Below, one piece after another: positions 8,097-18,947 of a stretch of DNA of 64,000 bases (the stretch's first letter is position 1; each line of letters begins with the position of its first letter). This DNA is from Monocercomonoides exilis. Lineage: Eukaryota > Preaxostyla > Oxymonadida > Polymastigidae. The notes below the pieces were generated by a model. It was given only the letters and a program-made list of their open reading frames with translations. It did not search any database and had not been told where the DNA came from. The stretch lies in assembly GCA_001643675.2 (NCBI GenBank), contig LSRY02000001.1, positions 1,607,501 to 1,671,500 on the forward strand. The letters are read 5' to 3'. The translations under genes and the position numbers were made by a program.

Positions 8097-10562
8097 TTGA
8101 CAGATGAACAAATTACGCACCATAAAAAAGACGAAGATGACGAGATGAAAAAAAATGAATCTGAAAGTAATCAAATGAAAACATCAATTAATCAACCACC
8201 ACCACCACCACCACCACCACCTCCTCCTCGTCGAAGGAATGTTTCAGACGAAAGTACTCCTGTGAGCGAATCAAAAACACAACAAGATTTTCAAACACCC
8301 CAAAGGGAACAAGAGCAATCTATTCCACTTAAAGAACAAGAACAATCCACTCCACCCAAAGAACAAGAAGAAGGGAAAAGCGTCCTGTCAAAGATGAAGT
8401 CAGGGACTTTGAGGTTTCACTCAATATTCTCAGGATCAAATACGAATAAAGAAGATGAAAAGAATGAAAGCTCTTCAGAAGAAGCAGACTCAGATTCAAC
8501 AGAAAAGCCGCAAAGCGACGAGAAGCCTGCCCAAAACCCGTTGCCTGCCCCGTCTAAACCAACAAAGACTCCCGAGGAGCTGGCTAAAGAAGCAGAAAAG
8601 AAACGTATCCAGCGCGGATATGTCATCGGAGAAATTCTGTCTACGGAGAAAACTTACGTCTCGCAGCTGCAGACGTTCGTGGATGTGTTTGTGAAGCCGT
8701 GCAGAGCCAAGTTGGCTGACCTGAAGCTGACGAACGAAGATGTGAAGACGCTTTTTGGGAACATCGAGATGATCTGCCAGATGAACGGGATGTTTCTTGC
8801 GGAGCTGCAAAAGTGCATCGACGAGCGGAAAGGCGAAGGCATTGCCGATGTGATAGGCAACATGGCAGTGTACTTCAAGTGCTACAACCCGTTCATCACC
8901 TCCTTCCCTGCCAGCCAGGAGCGCCTGAAGCAGCTGAAGGCGAACAACAAGAAGTTTGTGAAGTTTCTGAAGGAGGCGTCAGAAGACGACCGGTGCAACA
9001 TGTACTCCATCGACTCCTTCCTCATCCTCCCTGTGCAGCGCATCCCACGCTACAAGCTGCTTCTGGAGGGGTTGTTAAAGAACACACTGGCAGACCATCC
9101 CGAACACCCGCGCATTTCAGAGGCGCTGGAGAAGATAACAGTGCTGGCACAGCTGGCGAATGACTCGAGAAGGGACTCAGAGCAGAGGCTGAATGTGGTT
9201 TCGTTCCTGCAGCGGATTGAAGGCCACGATGTGACACAGTGGGGGGATAGCATTGAGGATGGGCCGAAACTGGCGAAGGAGAAAGAGAAGGAGAAAGAGA
9301 AGAAGGAGAAAGAGAAGAAGGAGAAAGAAAGGAAGGAGAAAGAGAGGAAGGAGAAAGGGAAAGAAGGGGCGGTGCTGGACGAAGAGATTGATGCTGCTGC
9401 GATTGCCACGCCAACACGAAGGATGCTTTTGGAGATGAATGGCGTTGTGTATTCAGACCTCAACAACACTCAGTATGTTCTACCAAACCTCCTCTCACAC
9501 CTTCCATCTGCTTCATCTGCTTCATCTTCTTCATCTTCTTCATCTTCATCGACTTCTCCTTCTCCTTCTGCCTCTGCTTCAGCATCATCAACTTCTTCTT
9601 CTTCTTCTTCTCCTTCTTCATTTTCGTCATTCTATGTGACAACACAGCAACAACTCAAACAATTTGTGCTGTCAACTCTTTCTGGAAATGCAATAAGCAA
9701 CTTTTCTTCTTCTTCCTCTTCTGCTTCAGCTTCTTCTCCTTCTCCTTCTCCCTCTTCCTCCTCTTCGTCCAATACCAATCCCAACATACAGCCATTTTCT
9801 TTGTGTCTATTCAACGATGCTATTTCTGTGTGTTATCCAACATGTGGTATTTTGTCATCATCATCATCATCATCTTCTTCTTCTTCATCTGCTTCTTCTT
9901 CTTCTTCTTCTTCTCTCTCTCCTTTCCCTTCTCCTCCACTGGGCGGCATCCGAACAACCGGCACACACGCCCTCATCTTCGGCGAGCTGCTTCCGCTTTA
10001 CTTTGTCGACGCCTACGATTTCTCTGAGTGCTTAGCAGAATCTGACTCACCCGAAATACAGCAAGCTCTTATCAACCTCTACACCCACTCAAACTTCGCT
10101 CCCCCGGCTTTATCTTCTTTATCCATTTCTGCTTCTTCTCCTTCTTCTTCACAACCTTCCTCTTCTTCTCCTCCGTCTCCTTCTCCATCGCCCGCCACAT
10201 CACCTGTCTCTGCCCGCGCTCTTTCGTCTTCCTTCGCTCCCACCCAGCCGATGCAGCTGATGTCTCTTGCAGTCACCCTCCGCATCGACCCCAGCTTCCA
10301 CCCGACCAACCCGAAAGTCGGGGGAGACACACAGCTCGCCCCGACAGGCTTCAGAGGGCGCATAGCATCGATGACGGACGAAGAGAAGGAAGCGCTGCAG
10401 AAAGTGAGAAGATTGTTTGTTGTCAGAGGCACGACAGAGCGCTTAAAGGAGTTCAGACACGCCTGGGAGGAGGCCATGACGACCGTCAGAGAGGCGAAGA
10501 TGCTCACGTCGTCGGCTCCGGTTTCTCCGCTGCAGGCAAACAGAGTTCCGATGAAGTTTTAA
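8097..10562 (+). CDS. Rho guanine-nucleotide exchange factor (DH plus split PH domain)
   Basis: The open frame is about 821 residues. Codon 8097 is TTG, so the gene must start either at ATG 8145 or in an upstream exon. It has a poly-proline run (residues about 34-44), a charged linker, a DH (RhoGEF) domain at about 167-375 with GEILSTEKTYVSQL, NNKKFVKFLKEA and the core motif LPVQRIPRYKLLLEGLL, then a Lys-Glu coiled coil. The C-terminal part looks like a PH domain broken by poly-Ser inserts: QPFSLCLFND strand, FGELLPLYFVD, and a final helix ERLKEFRHAWEEAM. Known role of the family: activation of Rho/Rac GTPases at membranes to control actin. The catalytic core has no missing landmark. The specific GTPase cannot be told. 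Confidence 0.88.
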   Translation: MTDEQITHHKKDEDDEMKKNESESNQMKTSINQPPPPPPPPPPPRRRNVSDESTPVSESKTQQDFQTPQREQEQSIPLKEQEQSTPPKEQEEGKSVLSKMKSGTLRFHSIFSGSNTNKEDEKNESSSEEADSDSTEKPQSDEKPAQNPLPAPSKPTKTPEELAKEAEKKRIQRGYVIGEILSTEKTYVSQLQTFVDVFVKPCRAKLADLKLTNEDVKTLFGNIEMICQMNGMFLAELQKCIDERKGEGIADVIGNMAVYFKCYNPFITSFPASQERLKQLKANNKKFVKFLKEASEDDRCNMYSIDSFLILPVQRIPRYKLLLEGLLKNTLADHPEHPRISEALEKITVLAQLANDSRRDSEQRLNVVSFLQRIEGHDVTQWGDSIEDGPKLAKEKEKEKEKKEKEKKEKERKEKERKEKGKEGAVLDEEIDAAAIATPTRRMLLEMNGVVYSDLNNTQYVLPNLLSHLPSASSASSSSSSSSSSTSPSPSASASASSTSSSSSSPSSFSSFYVTTQQQLKQFVLSTLSGNAISNFSSSSSSASASSPSPSPSSSSSSNTNPNIQPFSLCLFNDAISVCYPTCGILSSSSSSSSSSSSASSSSSSSLSPFPSPPLGGIRTTGTHALIFGELLPLYFVDAYDFSECLAESDSPEIQQALINLYTHSNFAPPALSSLSISASSPSSSQPSSSSPPSPSPSPATSPVSARALSSSFAPTQPMQLMSLAVTLRIDPSFHPTNPKVGGDTQLAPTGFRGRIASMTDEEKEALQKVRRLFVVRGTTERLKEFRHAWEEAMTTVREAKMLTSSAPVSPLQANRVPMKF
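9504..9924 (+). repeat. Ser-coding trinucleotide microsatellites within the GEF gene
   Basis: Several runs of TCT, TCC and TCA triplets interrupt the presumed PH domain. Nearly all serines use TCN codons, as expected from slippage at the DNA level. Confidence 0.7.
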
Positions 10563-11091
10563 GAAAAAAAATTGTCAATGTGTCTTTAGCTGATTTGTCT
10601 ATATCATCAGTTTAGTTTGTTATTTTTTGGAAATAATTTTTTTAATTCTAAATTGGCCTCTTCTTATTTTTTCATTACAAAACTGAAAATGTTAAAATAG
10701 CGATTGCATTCCGATAACGATTGATTTTACAATAGCAGTAAATATTTAACCTTCTTTTTTTAACCTTTGTATGATGAAAAATGGAAGGATTGCGTTTTAA
10801 AACCAAAAATGAAATTTTATTGAATCAAATTTATTTGCAAAGCAAAGTAGTTATTTTCTTATTAATAAATAAGAACTCGATTATCATCCATTTGTCACTT
10901 TATCAAGAAAAAAAAATACAAAGAAAAAGAAAAAAATTTTTTGATTTCCAGAAATATGATGAAATGTCTTGAGTTTTGAACCCGACAAATACATTAACAA
11001 CAAAACTGAAACCGCTTTATTAATTGAAAACTTTTACACAATTCCGTTGGCAATTATTCATTTGATAATGTAAATAAGGTTATCTGATCAA
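10563..11091. other. AT-rich spacer, no gene seen
   Basis: About 530 bases between the GEF stop and the Nudix gene start. It has 3' UTR and promoter sequence only, as far as I can see. Confidence 0.6.
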
Positions 11092-12149
11092 ATGAGTGAA
11101 CAAACTATAAAAATCAAAGGTGTAGATGTGCCTTACACTGTTGAATCTTCATCAATAGATGTAAAAGCTATTGTCGAGACATTTGTTCCGTGGAAAGACT
11201 GGGTAGACTCTTTGGATGAACATATGCATGTTTCTCATGTCCATTTTCAGAGCATGGACTATAAAGGTAAAAATGTTGGATTTGTTAAATTTAAGGCGGA
11301 TGCATCAGTTGGAGATGAAAAGAAACGCATTCCAGGTTAGCTTTATGATTGTTGACAAAGAATTGGAATTTCAAGTTATTAATAGGAATTGTTCTCCTTC
11401 GTGGTGGCGCAATTGCATGCTTGATTGAGGCAATTTGCGATGGAAAGTCATATGCGCTGCTTATTGAGCAGCCACGATTTCCAAGCGGAAAATCAAATTT
11501 CAGAGAGGTTGTTGCTGGAATGCTCGATGGAGACAATCATTTGGCAGGATCAATGATTAGAGAAGTTCAGGTTTGTATCTATTTATTTTTTGCATTTTGT
11601 CAAAGAGTTAATTTTTCATTTCAATTTCAAGGAAGAAGTTGGATTAACGATTCAAGTTGACAAACTTATCGACTTGACTGAACTTGCTCAAGGACCAAAT
11701 GTTCGGGGAATGTATCCATCAATTGGATTGTATGCTTTTGATAACGTTTTAACATTTCATTTTGAGATATTTTGTAATGCTTTTATTTTTCTTGAAGATG
11801 TGACGAATTTATTCGCCTTTTCCTTTATCGTGTTGAAATGACAAAAACGCAATTGGATTCACTTGAAGGAAGATTAGGAGGACTTAAAGAAGAAGGAGAA
11901 TATATAACACTTTGCGTATGAAATGAATGTTTTTTTTCCTGTTTTATGGCTTGCTTTTATTTTGTCTTTCAAAATAATTTTTTTTTTCAGATTCATCCGT
12001 TGGATGATCTTTGGAAAACTGAATATGATTCAAAAACTTTGTGCTGTTTGTTCCTGAGAGAAAAGTTACTCGCTGCTGGAAAGCTTCCTGCTCCAATAAA
12101 ATTTGAAGATACATTTGTTCAACCTTCTCCATCTTCAGCAACTCCATAA
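11092..12149 (+). CDS. NUDX14: NUDX14-like ADP-sugar diphosphatase (Nudix hydrolase), 5 exons
   Basis: Exons are 11092-11335, 11386-11570, 11632-11729, 11798-11915 and 11991-12149. The introns start GTTAGC, GTTTGT, GTATGC and GTATGA and all end in AG. Joined length is 804 bases, 267 residues. The Nudix box spans the exon 2/3 junction: GMLDGDNHLAGSMI followed by REVQEEVGL, keeping the metal-binding REV-x-EE-x-G core. Downstream features match plant NUDX14-type ADP-glucose pyrophosphatases: RGMYPSIGLCDEFIRLFLY, LGGLKEEGEYI and HPLDDLWK. Such enzymes split ADP-sugars to AMP and sugar phosphate. The first Glu of the classical box is Asn here, as tolerated in this subfamily. No targeting signal is visible, so a cytosolic site is likely. 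Confidence 0.87.
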
Positions 12150-12352
12150 AAATTATTTCATTTTCTCCTTTTTACAACCTTTTTTACCTTTTTTGTTTGC
12201 TTGTAAATTATAAAAAATGATTATTTATAATTGAAACACTTTTCTCATCAAGAAATGAAGCTCCAACAAGAGAAAGGAGTAACAGCGAAATGTTTTAGAT
12301 GAGCTTGTTTCAAATAGAAGTGAGAGAAGTGCTCATTCCAAAAATGATTTAA

Positions 12353-12976
12353 TTATGCGCGTGGCCTTGAGCCTGCTTCTGCACGTCTGTATCCACCATC
12401 ACGACGTTGTCCATCATCTTGACGTTTCTGAAAGTGAATTATTCATTGCAAAAATATTGAACGTGCGTGAAATAAAAGAATAAAAAAACGAGTCAAACAA
12501 ATGATGGCTTGAAATCTCCAGAATCCTTCTTATATCCATCGCGACGGAATCCTTCACGATCACCAAATCTGCGTGCTCTTCTCTCATCATCAAATGGTCT
12601 GGTGAACGCTTGTTTTGTTGGTTTCAATGTTGCTGGGATGACGTTTTCATCGATGTGAAGATATTCACGAAGGTAAACAATACCTTCATCAGTCAAAGTC
12701 CAATAATAAATTTGCCAGTTGAAGGTCTCCTTGACATATTTACGAGTGACCAATGACTGCATCATTTTAATAACTTGGATGTTGGGGATGGAGGGGAGAA
12801 CGATGTTCTTTTTTGCGAAGAACTCTTTCTTTGCCAGGCAAACACCCTCTGATTTTGTTTTGTTATTAACAAAGAATTCAAGCAATAAAATACGGGGTAA
12901 TGTGCAAAAAAATTAAATACAAACCTTTGAAAAGGTAACGAAGGATTTTAATTCGATTTGCAGTTGGAATGAGCAT
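12353..12976 (-). CDS. RPS10: Ribosomal protein eS10 (RPS10), 3 exons
   Basis: Exons on the minus strand are 12925-12976, 12499-12848 and 12353-12427; the introns begin GTTTGT and GTTTGA and end in CAG. Total 477 bases, 158 residues, the normal size. It begins MLIPTANRIKILRYLFKEG; the winged-helix core follows with IPNIQVIKMMQSL, YVKETFNWQIYYWTLTDEG and YLREYLHIDENVIPATL. The basic tail (RRARRFGDREGFRRDG, GGYRRAEAGSRPRA) is typical. The protein sits in the head and beak of the 40S subunit. Confidence 0.94.
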
Positions 12977-13259
12977 GTTTCTATCTTGTTTGACAATGGG
13001 TTTCTAATACCTAAAATAGGATTTCTTGGTTGTGAATGGTTCAGATCTATTTTGATCGAAAAAGCTATAATTAATATTAATAAATAATTATTTTTCGTTA
13101 ATTTAAAGCTTACATGGATGTGTGAATCGTTAATTTAAGATATCAAAGAGTATATAATTTAGTTTAAAATACAATAGGATTTATTGCTTCCGAAAATAAG
13201 TGATGAAGCTTCATTTTTTCAGGTATTGATTTGTTATTCTTATTTTGTCTTATAAATAG

Positions 13260-16200
13260 CACGTGCACAAATATTTTTGGATGCAACATATCTGCTTTCA
13301 TTCAAGGCTTTAAATGCTGTTGTTATGCTTTCTGATAAAAGTTCTCGCAGAATGAAAACTCTTGTTGCTCATCGATATTGCGCAGGAATTCTTTATCAAC
13401 TACCGACGGAGGATGTTGCTTTTTTTATTCCACAACTTTGGTTTGACTTTGCATTTTAAAATTTTAAATTTCAAATGTGTTTTTATGTTCAAAAGCATTC
13501 TTTCTCTTCAAACAAACTCTCCTTTTATTGATTATGTTCTTCTTACCCTTGCATCGCGCTCTATTCACATCGGATTGACAATTTATGTTCAGCTTAAAAG
13601 CCATGCAGACGATGAAATTAATAACCAAGTATTTAACACAAAAATTGATTCTTTTGTTTTCTTTGCTCCTTTTACAAAATATAAAAATTTGAATGCTTTT
13701 TCGTTTTAGGCAGAAAGAGCTCGACTGCACGCAAACTCAAAAAATGATAGTGATGAAGCTACCGATCCTTCTTTGTTCAATTCTTCAGTTTCATCAGATT
13801 CTTTTATTAATGATAAGGAAACAAGTGATCAGCAAAACTCTCTTTCTTCATCAAAAAGCCAAGATTCCCCTTCGACTATTTTACACACTGCAGTTTCCAA
13901 ATCTTCGCGATCATCTTCTGTTTCTTCAACACATTCTCCAGGCGAATCTCCTACTTCTAGTGCTTCGACGATTTCAACCCAGAAAGATAACCAAACGCCT
14001 ACTCCTTCTGCTTCTGCCAATCAGAGCAAAAAAATGATGCATTGGAGACAGAAAGTGTTTGAGCTGATGGAATATGTTGAGATGGCTGTGGTGAACGGAC
14101 TGTCATTCAGAATCGAAGAGGCACTCAAGGCTCTCTCAGTATACCACACGAACTTTACGTGGTTTGCTTCGACTGCTGCTCTTTCATCAAACAGTGCATT
14201 GCCTCTGCTAAAGCTGCCTTCACTTGCCATCTCACCTCCTTTGGCATCATCCCCATCTTCCACCAGAAGCGAAGCAAATGCTGACCCTTCGGATCTACCA
14301 AGCACCAAAAATGATTCTGAGAAAAGCAATTGTTCATCTTCAGTGGATTCAATTGATATAAATGCACAAAGCTCTTCTTTAACTTCTTCTTCTTCAACTG
14401 CTTTGCCTGAATTGCATCAGCTTATTCCTCCAGCTTCAGAATCCCGCTCTTCTGAAGCAGAAGAGCCTTCTTCCTCATCACTTGCCCGTTCTTCTTCTTC
14501 TATTTCTTCTACCTATTCCTCTTATTCCTCACTTTCATCCACAACCACCATAACTCCCTCTTCTTCTTCTTCTTCTTCTTCTTCTTCTTCTTCTTCTTCC
14601 ACCCACACCCTCTCCTCCCTCTCCTCCCTGCACCAGCTGTCTCCGTCCTCTGTCTGCTCGTTCTTCTCTTCCCTCACTCCTCCTCTCCCTCCTCCCGTCG
14701 GCCTCGACGAGCCGTCTGCCTCAGGAAAGGGCAAACTGCACAGGCACCGCCTCTTCTCATCCACACTCAACACACTCGAGCTGCTGAAGAAGATAAGCGC
14801 GTCTTTGAGACACCATTCGGTGGAGAAGAGGAAGGAAGTGCTGGTGAAGCAGATGACAGCGCTGGAGGAGGTGCTCGAGATGGAGGTGGAGGAGGCAGAG
14901 AAGGAGAGGAGGGCGAAGGAGGCGAAGGAGCAGAAGCTGATGGAGTGTGTGAGAGAGGAAGAGGAGGAGGAGGAAGAGGGAGAAGAGAAGAAGAATAAGA
15001 ATAAGAAGCAGACGACGTTGAGAAGGAAAACAGCACAACTGTTTTCGTATCTGTCAGCGAAGATGAAGAAGAAACTGGGGAAGAAAGAGAAGAAGGGGAA
15101 GAAGAAGGGGAAAGGAAGAGAAAAAGAAAAAGTAACGCAAACTGAAAAGTCAAATGAATTTAATGGAAAGAAAATGAATGAGCGAAAGGGAAGAAGTGAG
15201 AAAGAAAATGTGGAACAAAATGCAGAAGATGCCACAGACAATAACAACCACAACAATGATAATGAAGAAGAAGCTGACATAGAAATTAATGAAGACATAG
15301 AAGAAGATGATGATGAAAACGAAGAAGATGACGAAGAAGAAGAAGAAGAAGACGATGAAGATGACTATTCACTTTCCCTCTATCAGCACGGCGACCCCTT
15401 CCTCTCCTTCCTCCTCCCACTGCCTTTAAATCAGGTGAACAAACTTCCTCCTCGTGTCATCCGCTTCCTGCCTTCTGAGTGTTCTGTGCTGAAGTCGCGT
15501 GAAAGGGCGCCTGTGATGGTGTGGATGGAGTGCTGTGATGCGAGCTGTGCAGAAGGGGTGATGGCAGTGAAGGAGGAGGTGTGGAGGCAGAGCGAGCGAG
15601 AGAGGGAGGAGAGGATGAGGAGGGGGAGGAGGAGGGGGAGGAGGAGGAATGGAGGGAAGGAGAAAGAGGAAGGGGAAGGAGAAGGGAAAGAGGGAGAAGA
15701 GGGAGAAGAGGGAGAGGAGGGAGAGGGGGAAAAGGAAGAGGACAATGAAGAGATGAAGGAGAAGGAGAAGATAAGTTCGAATGATAAAAAAGGTGGGGAA
15801 GCGACGAAAACTGATGCTAATGGAGTGACAAAGAAGAGGAACTGGGGATTTGGTTGGATGTTCAACAGAACAGCGAATCAAACTTCTTCCTCTTCTTCCT
15901 CTTCTTCCTCTTCCTCCTCCTCTTCTGCTTCTTCATCTTCTTCTGTAACAAGCAACAAACAGAGTGACAATAATAAGCCATTGAAATCAGCAGGGAAGAT
16001 TCAGTCGATCAACTCTGAAACTTTCTTTGCTCAACTGGAACTGGCTGAAAGGACACTCAAAACGAAACAAGAAGAAGAAGAAGCAAAAGGAGAAAGAGAA
16101 AGAGAAAGAGAAAGAGAAAGAGAAGGAGCTGTGAATGCTTTAGGGAATGAATCTGCTTTGCCATCATCATTGTCTTGTAATGATCATGAAAGAGTTGATG

Positions 16201-18947
16201 GAGATAAAAATGAAATAAAAATGAATTCAAAAGGAAAAGATGTGCATACTTCAACAAAAACAGAAAATATTCCAGCAAAAACGATTTCTTCTTCTTCTTC
16301 TTCCTCCTCCTCTTCTTCTTCTTTATCTTCTTCCTCTTCTCACTCACTTTCACCAGATGTTCTTGCCATTGCATATCAATCCTGCCTCTCTTCACCAACA
16401 ACATCCACACATTCATCTCCGTCCTCTCCTTCTCCATCAAACACTCCATCTTTTCTTTCTCCTCAATCATCATCATCATCATCTTCTTCTTCATTAACAA
16501 CTTCAAATTCTTCTTCTTCCTCCTCCTCTTCTTCTTCTTCCTCTTCTCCAACAGAAGAATCGTCTTCTTCTCTTCCTCCGTCCACTTCAACCTCAAAACT
16601 CACATCATCTCAAGCACAACCTCTTTGCCCTGCTCTTCCTCTGCCTCTTCCTCTGCCTCTTTCACATTCTTCTTCTTCTTCTTCTTCTTCTTCTTCTTCT
16701 TCCTCCTCCTCCTCCTCCTCCTCCTCCTCCTCTTCCTCTTCCTCTTCCTCTTCCTCTTCCTCTTCCTCTTCCTCTTCCTCTTCCTCTTCCTCTTCCTCTT
16801 CCTCTTCCTCTTCCTCTTCTTCACTTCCCATGAATCACATCAATTCATTACCCCAATCACAATCACAATCACCACCACCGCAACTCTCTAATATTTCTCT
16901 TTCTCCTCCTCCTCCTCCTTCTTCTTCTTCTTCTTCTTCTCTTCCTCTTCCTTCTCTTCCTCCTCCTCATCCTCTCCCTCTCTCTCTTCCTCATTCTCTT
17001 TCTCCCACCTCTCTTCCAGTCATTCCGGACCTCTCCTCCATTTGGATGGCCAAAAGCTCCTATCAAATGCTCTCTGTCCGCTCTTCCCGCATCTTCTCTT
17101 CTTCTCCTTTCACTCAATGCACAAACACCGCATATTCTGCTAATTCTGCTAATTCTTCTTCCTCTTCCTCTTCCTCCTCTTCCTCTTCCTCCTCTTCCTC
17201 TTTTTTTTCTTCCTCCTCCTCTTCTTCCTCTTCCTCCTCCTCCTCCTCCTCCTCATCTTCCAATTCAGCCAATCATATCAAACACATTAATCACCCAAAC
17301 TTCTCCAATAACCCTAATATTTCCTCCAATTCCAATAATTCCATTGATTCCATCAATAACCCCAATAGCTTATATAAATCCAGCAACCTCAATAATTCCA
17401 TCAATTCTTCCAATAACCCCGATAACCCCAACAACCACCACCACCACCGTCTCCTCTCCGTCATCTCCAAGGAATACGACGATGTGCGGCAAGACCAGCT
17501 GGTTGTGCAGCTGATTGCCCTCATCGCCCGCATCTGCTCATCAGCTGGTGTGCCCGCCTGGTTCTGCCCGTATGGCGTGGTTGTCACAGGGGCAGACTCA
17601 GGATTGGTGGAGACAATTGCTGACTCTCTTTCCATACACTTCATCAAAGCGAAGTTTCCAGGCGCTGCTACACTGTATCAGTACTTCTGTGCAGCTTATG
17701 GGCCTCCGTATTTTGAGTGCAGTGCGTTTTTGGGGTTTGGAGTGAGTCAACAACAGAAAGAAGAACAGCATAAAGAACAAGAAAAAGAAAAAGAAGAACA
17801 AAAGAAGGGAGAAAAAGGAGGAGAAAAAGAGAATTCTGGATTACAGGCCATGGATGGACAAGCTGTGGGTGATAGATTCAGTTTCTCATCGCTTTCTTCG
17901 AGTGATTCGAGTGATTTTGTTGGTTCATCATCATCATCTTCTTCTTCTTCTGAACATCCTTCTTCTTTGCTTTTTGAAGAGAACAAACAGAAAATTGAAA
18001 ATTCTTCTTCTTCTTCTTCTTCTTCTTCTTCTTCTCTTTCTCTTTCTCCTTCATCCACCCCTTCTCCTCCACCACACTCTTCATCACATGCATTGCTAAC
18101 AGTTGCAATGACACCTGTATCTAACCATGAAGCTACTTCTTCAATGACAAATACATCATCTGATGCTTCTTCTTCTTCTTCTTCTCTTTCTTCCTCTCTT
18201 TCTCTTTCTCCTTCTCCTTCTCATTCATCACGTGCATCTCCTTCATTAACTCGTTCTTCTTCTCTTCCTTCTTCTTCCTCTTCCTCCTCTTCCTCCTCCT
18301 CCTCCTCTTCTTCCCTTTCCTCTCTCTCCCCTTCCCCTTCTTCCTCTCCTTCTCCCTCTCCCTCCTCACCCCCCATCCACACCCAGCTTATCCCCAACCC
18401 CATCCACAAGGCAGCTGTGAATGCCTTCGCCCTCTCCTTAGCAGGCTCCTCTCTTGTCACCTACCTTCTGCAGATCAAAGACAGACACAACGGCAACATC
18501 ATGCTGGACAAAGAAGGGCATGTGATCCACATCGACTTCGGATTCATCTTGTCTCGCTCCCCTGGCAATGTTGGGTGGGAAAGGGCGCCTTTTAAGCTGA
18601 CTGCAGAGATGGTGGAGGTGCTGGGGGGAGTGAATGGAGAAGCGTATAATCTGTTTGTGAGCACACTTGTGAGTGCGTTTGCAGCCGTGAGGAGGAAAGC
18701 GGAGTGGCTGGTGGCGTTCCTGCAGATTATGGCTGAGGACTCCCAGCTCCCTTGCTTCAGGGCAACAGACGCCTCACCCACGGCGGGGGAAGACGCAATC
18801 AAGGACTTTAAGCAGCGGCTGGCGCTGGATGTGGAGGATGGGCAGCTGGAGCAGCATGTGAAGGAGCTCGTGCACGCGTCGCTGTCGAGCTGGGCGACGT
18901 CATCGTATGACTCGTATCAGAAGCTGACGAACGGGATTATCCCGTAA
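13260..18947 (+). CDS. PI4KB: Phosphatidylinositol 4-kinase, type III beta/Pik1-like, with giant Ser inserts
   Basis: Resolved exons are 13260-13440, 13496-13628 and 13710-18947 (introns starting GTTTGA and GTATTT); one or more 5' exons with the start codon were not resolved. The N-terminal part resembles the PIK helical domain (TEDVAFFIPQL, FIDYVLLTLASRSIHIG, FRIEEALKALSVYHTNF). The kinase lobe begins at about 17450 (ISKEYDDVRQDQLVVQLIALI) and continues through VVVTGADSGLVETI. It is split by about 750 bases of Ser-rich sequence, then resumes at about 18385 with catalytic loop KDRHNGNIM (near 18478), HIDFGFIL (near 18530), FKLTAEMVEVLGG and the end YQKLTNGIIP. The C-terminus identifies type III beta rather than PI3K. 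Family function: PI to PI4P, mainly at the Golgi. All catalytic landmarks are intact despite the inserts. Confidence 0.9.
16668..16824 (+). repeat. Poly-Ser coding microsatellite in PI4-kinase gene
   Basis: Pure (TCT)n, then (TCC)n, then (TCCTCT)n, encoding an uninterrupted run of over 50 serines. Similar shorter tracts lie at about 14560, 15885, 16285, 16520, 17155, 18000 and 18270. Confidence 0.85.

Noticed and set aside
14522-18460. Many long antisense and out-of-frame frames in the PI4-kinase gene
   Set aside because: They consist of Glu, Lys, Arg, Leu or Phe runs mirroring the TCN serine triplets. Only the serine frame carries kinase motifs.
13260-18947. PI3-kinase or TOR-family identity for the lipid kinase
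   Set aside because: The ending (YQKLTNGIIP), SRSPGN after the DFG and the FKLTAEMVEVLGG block match type III beta PI4-kinases, and no Ras-binding, C2 or FAT regions are seen.
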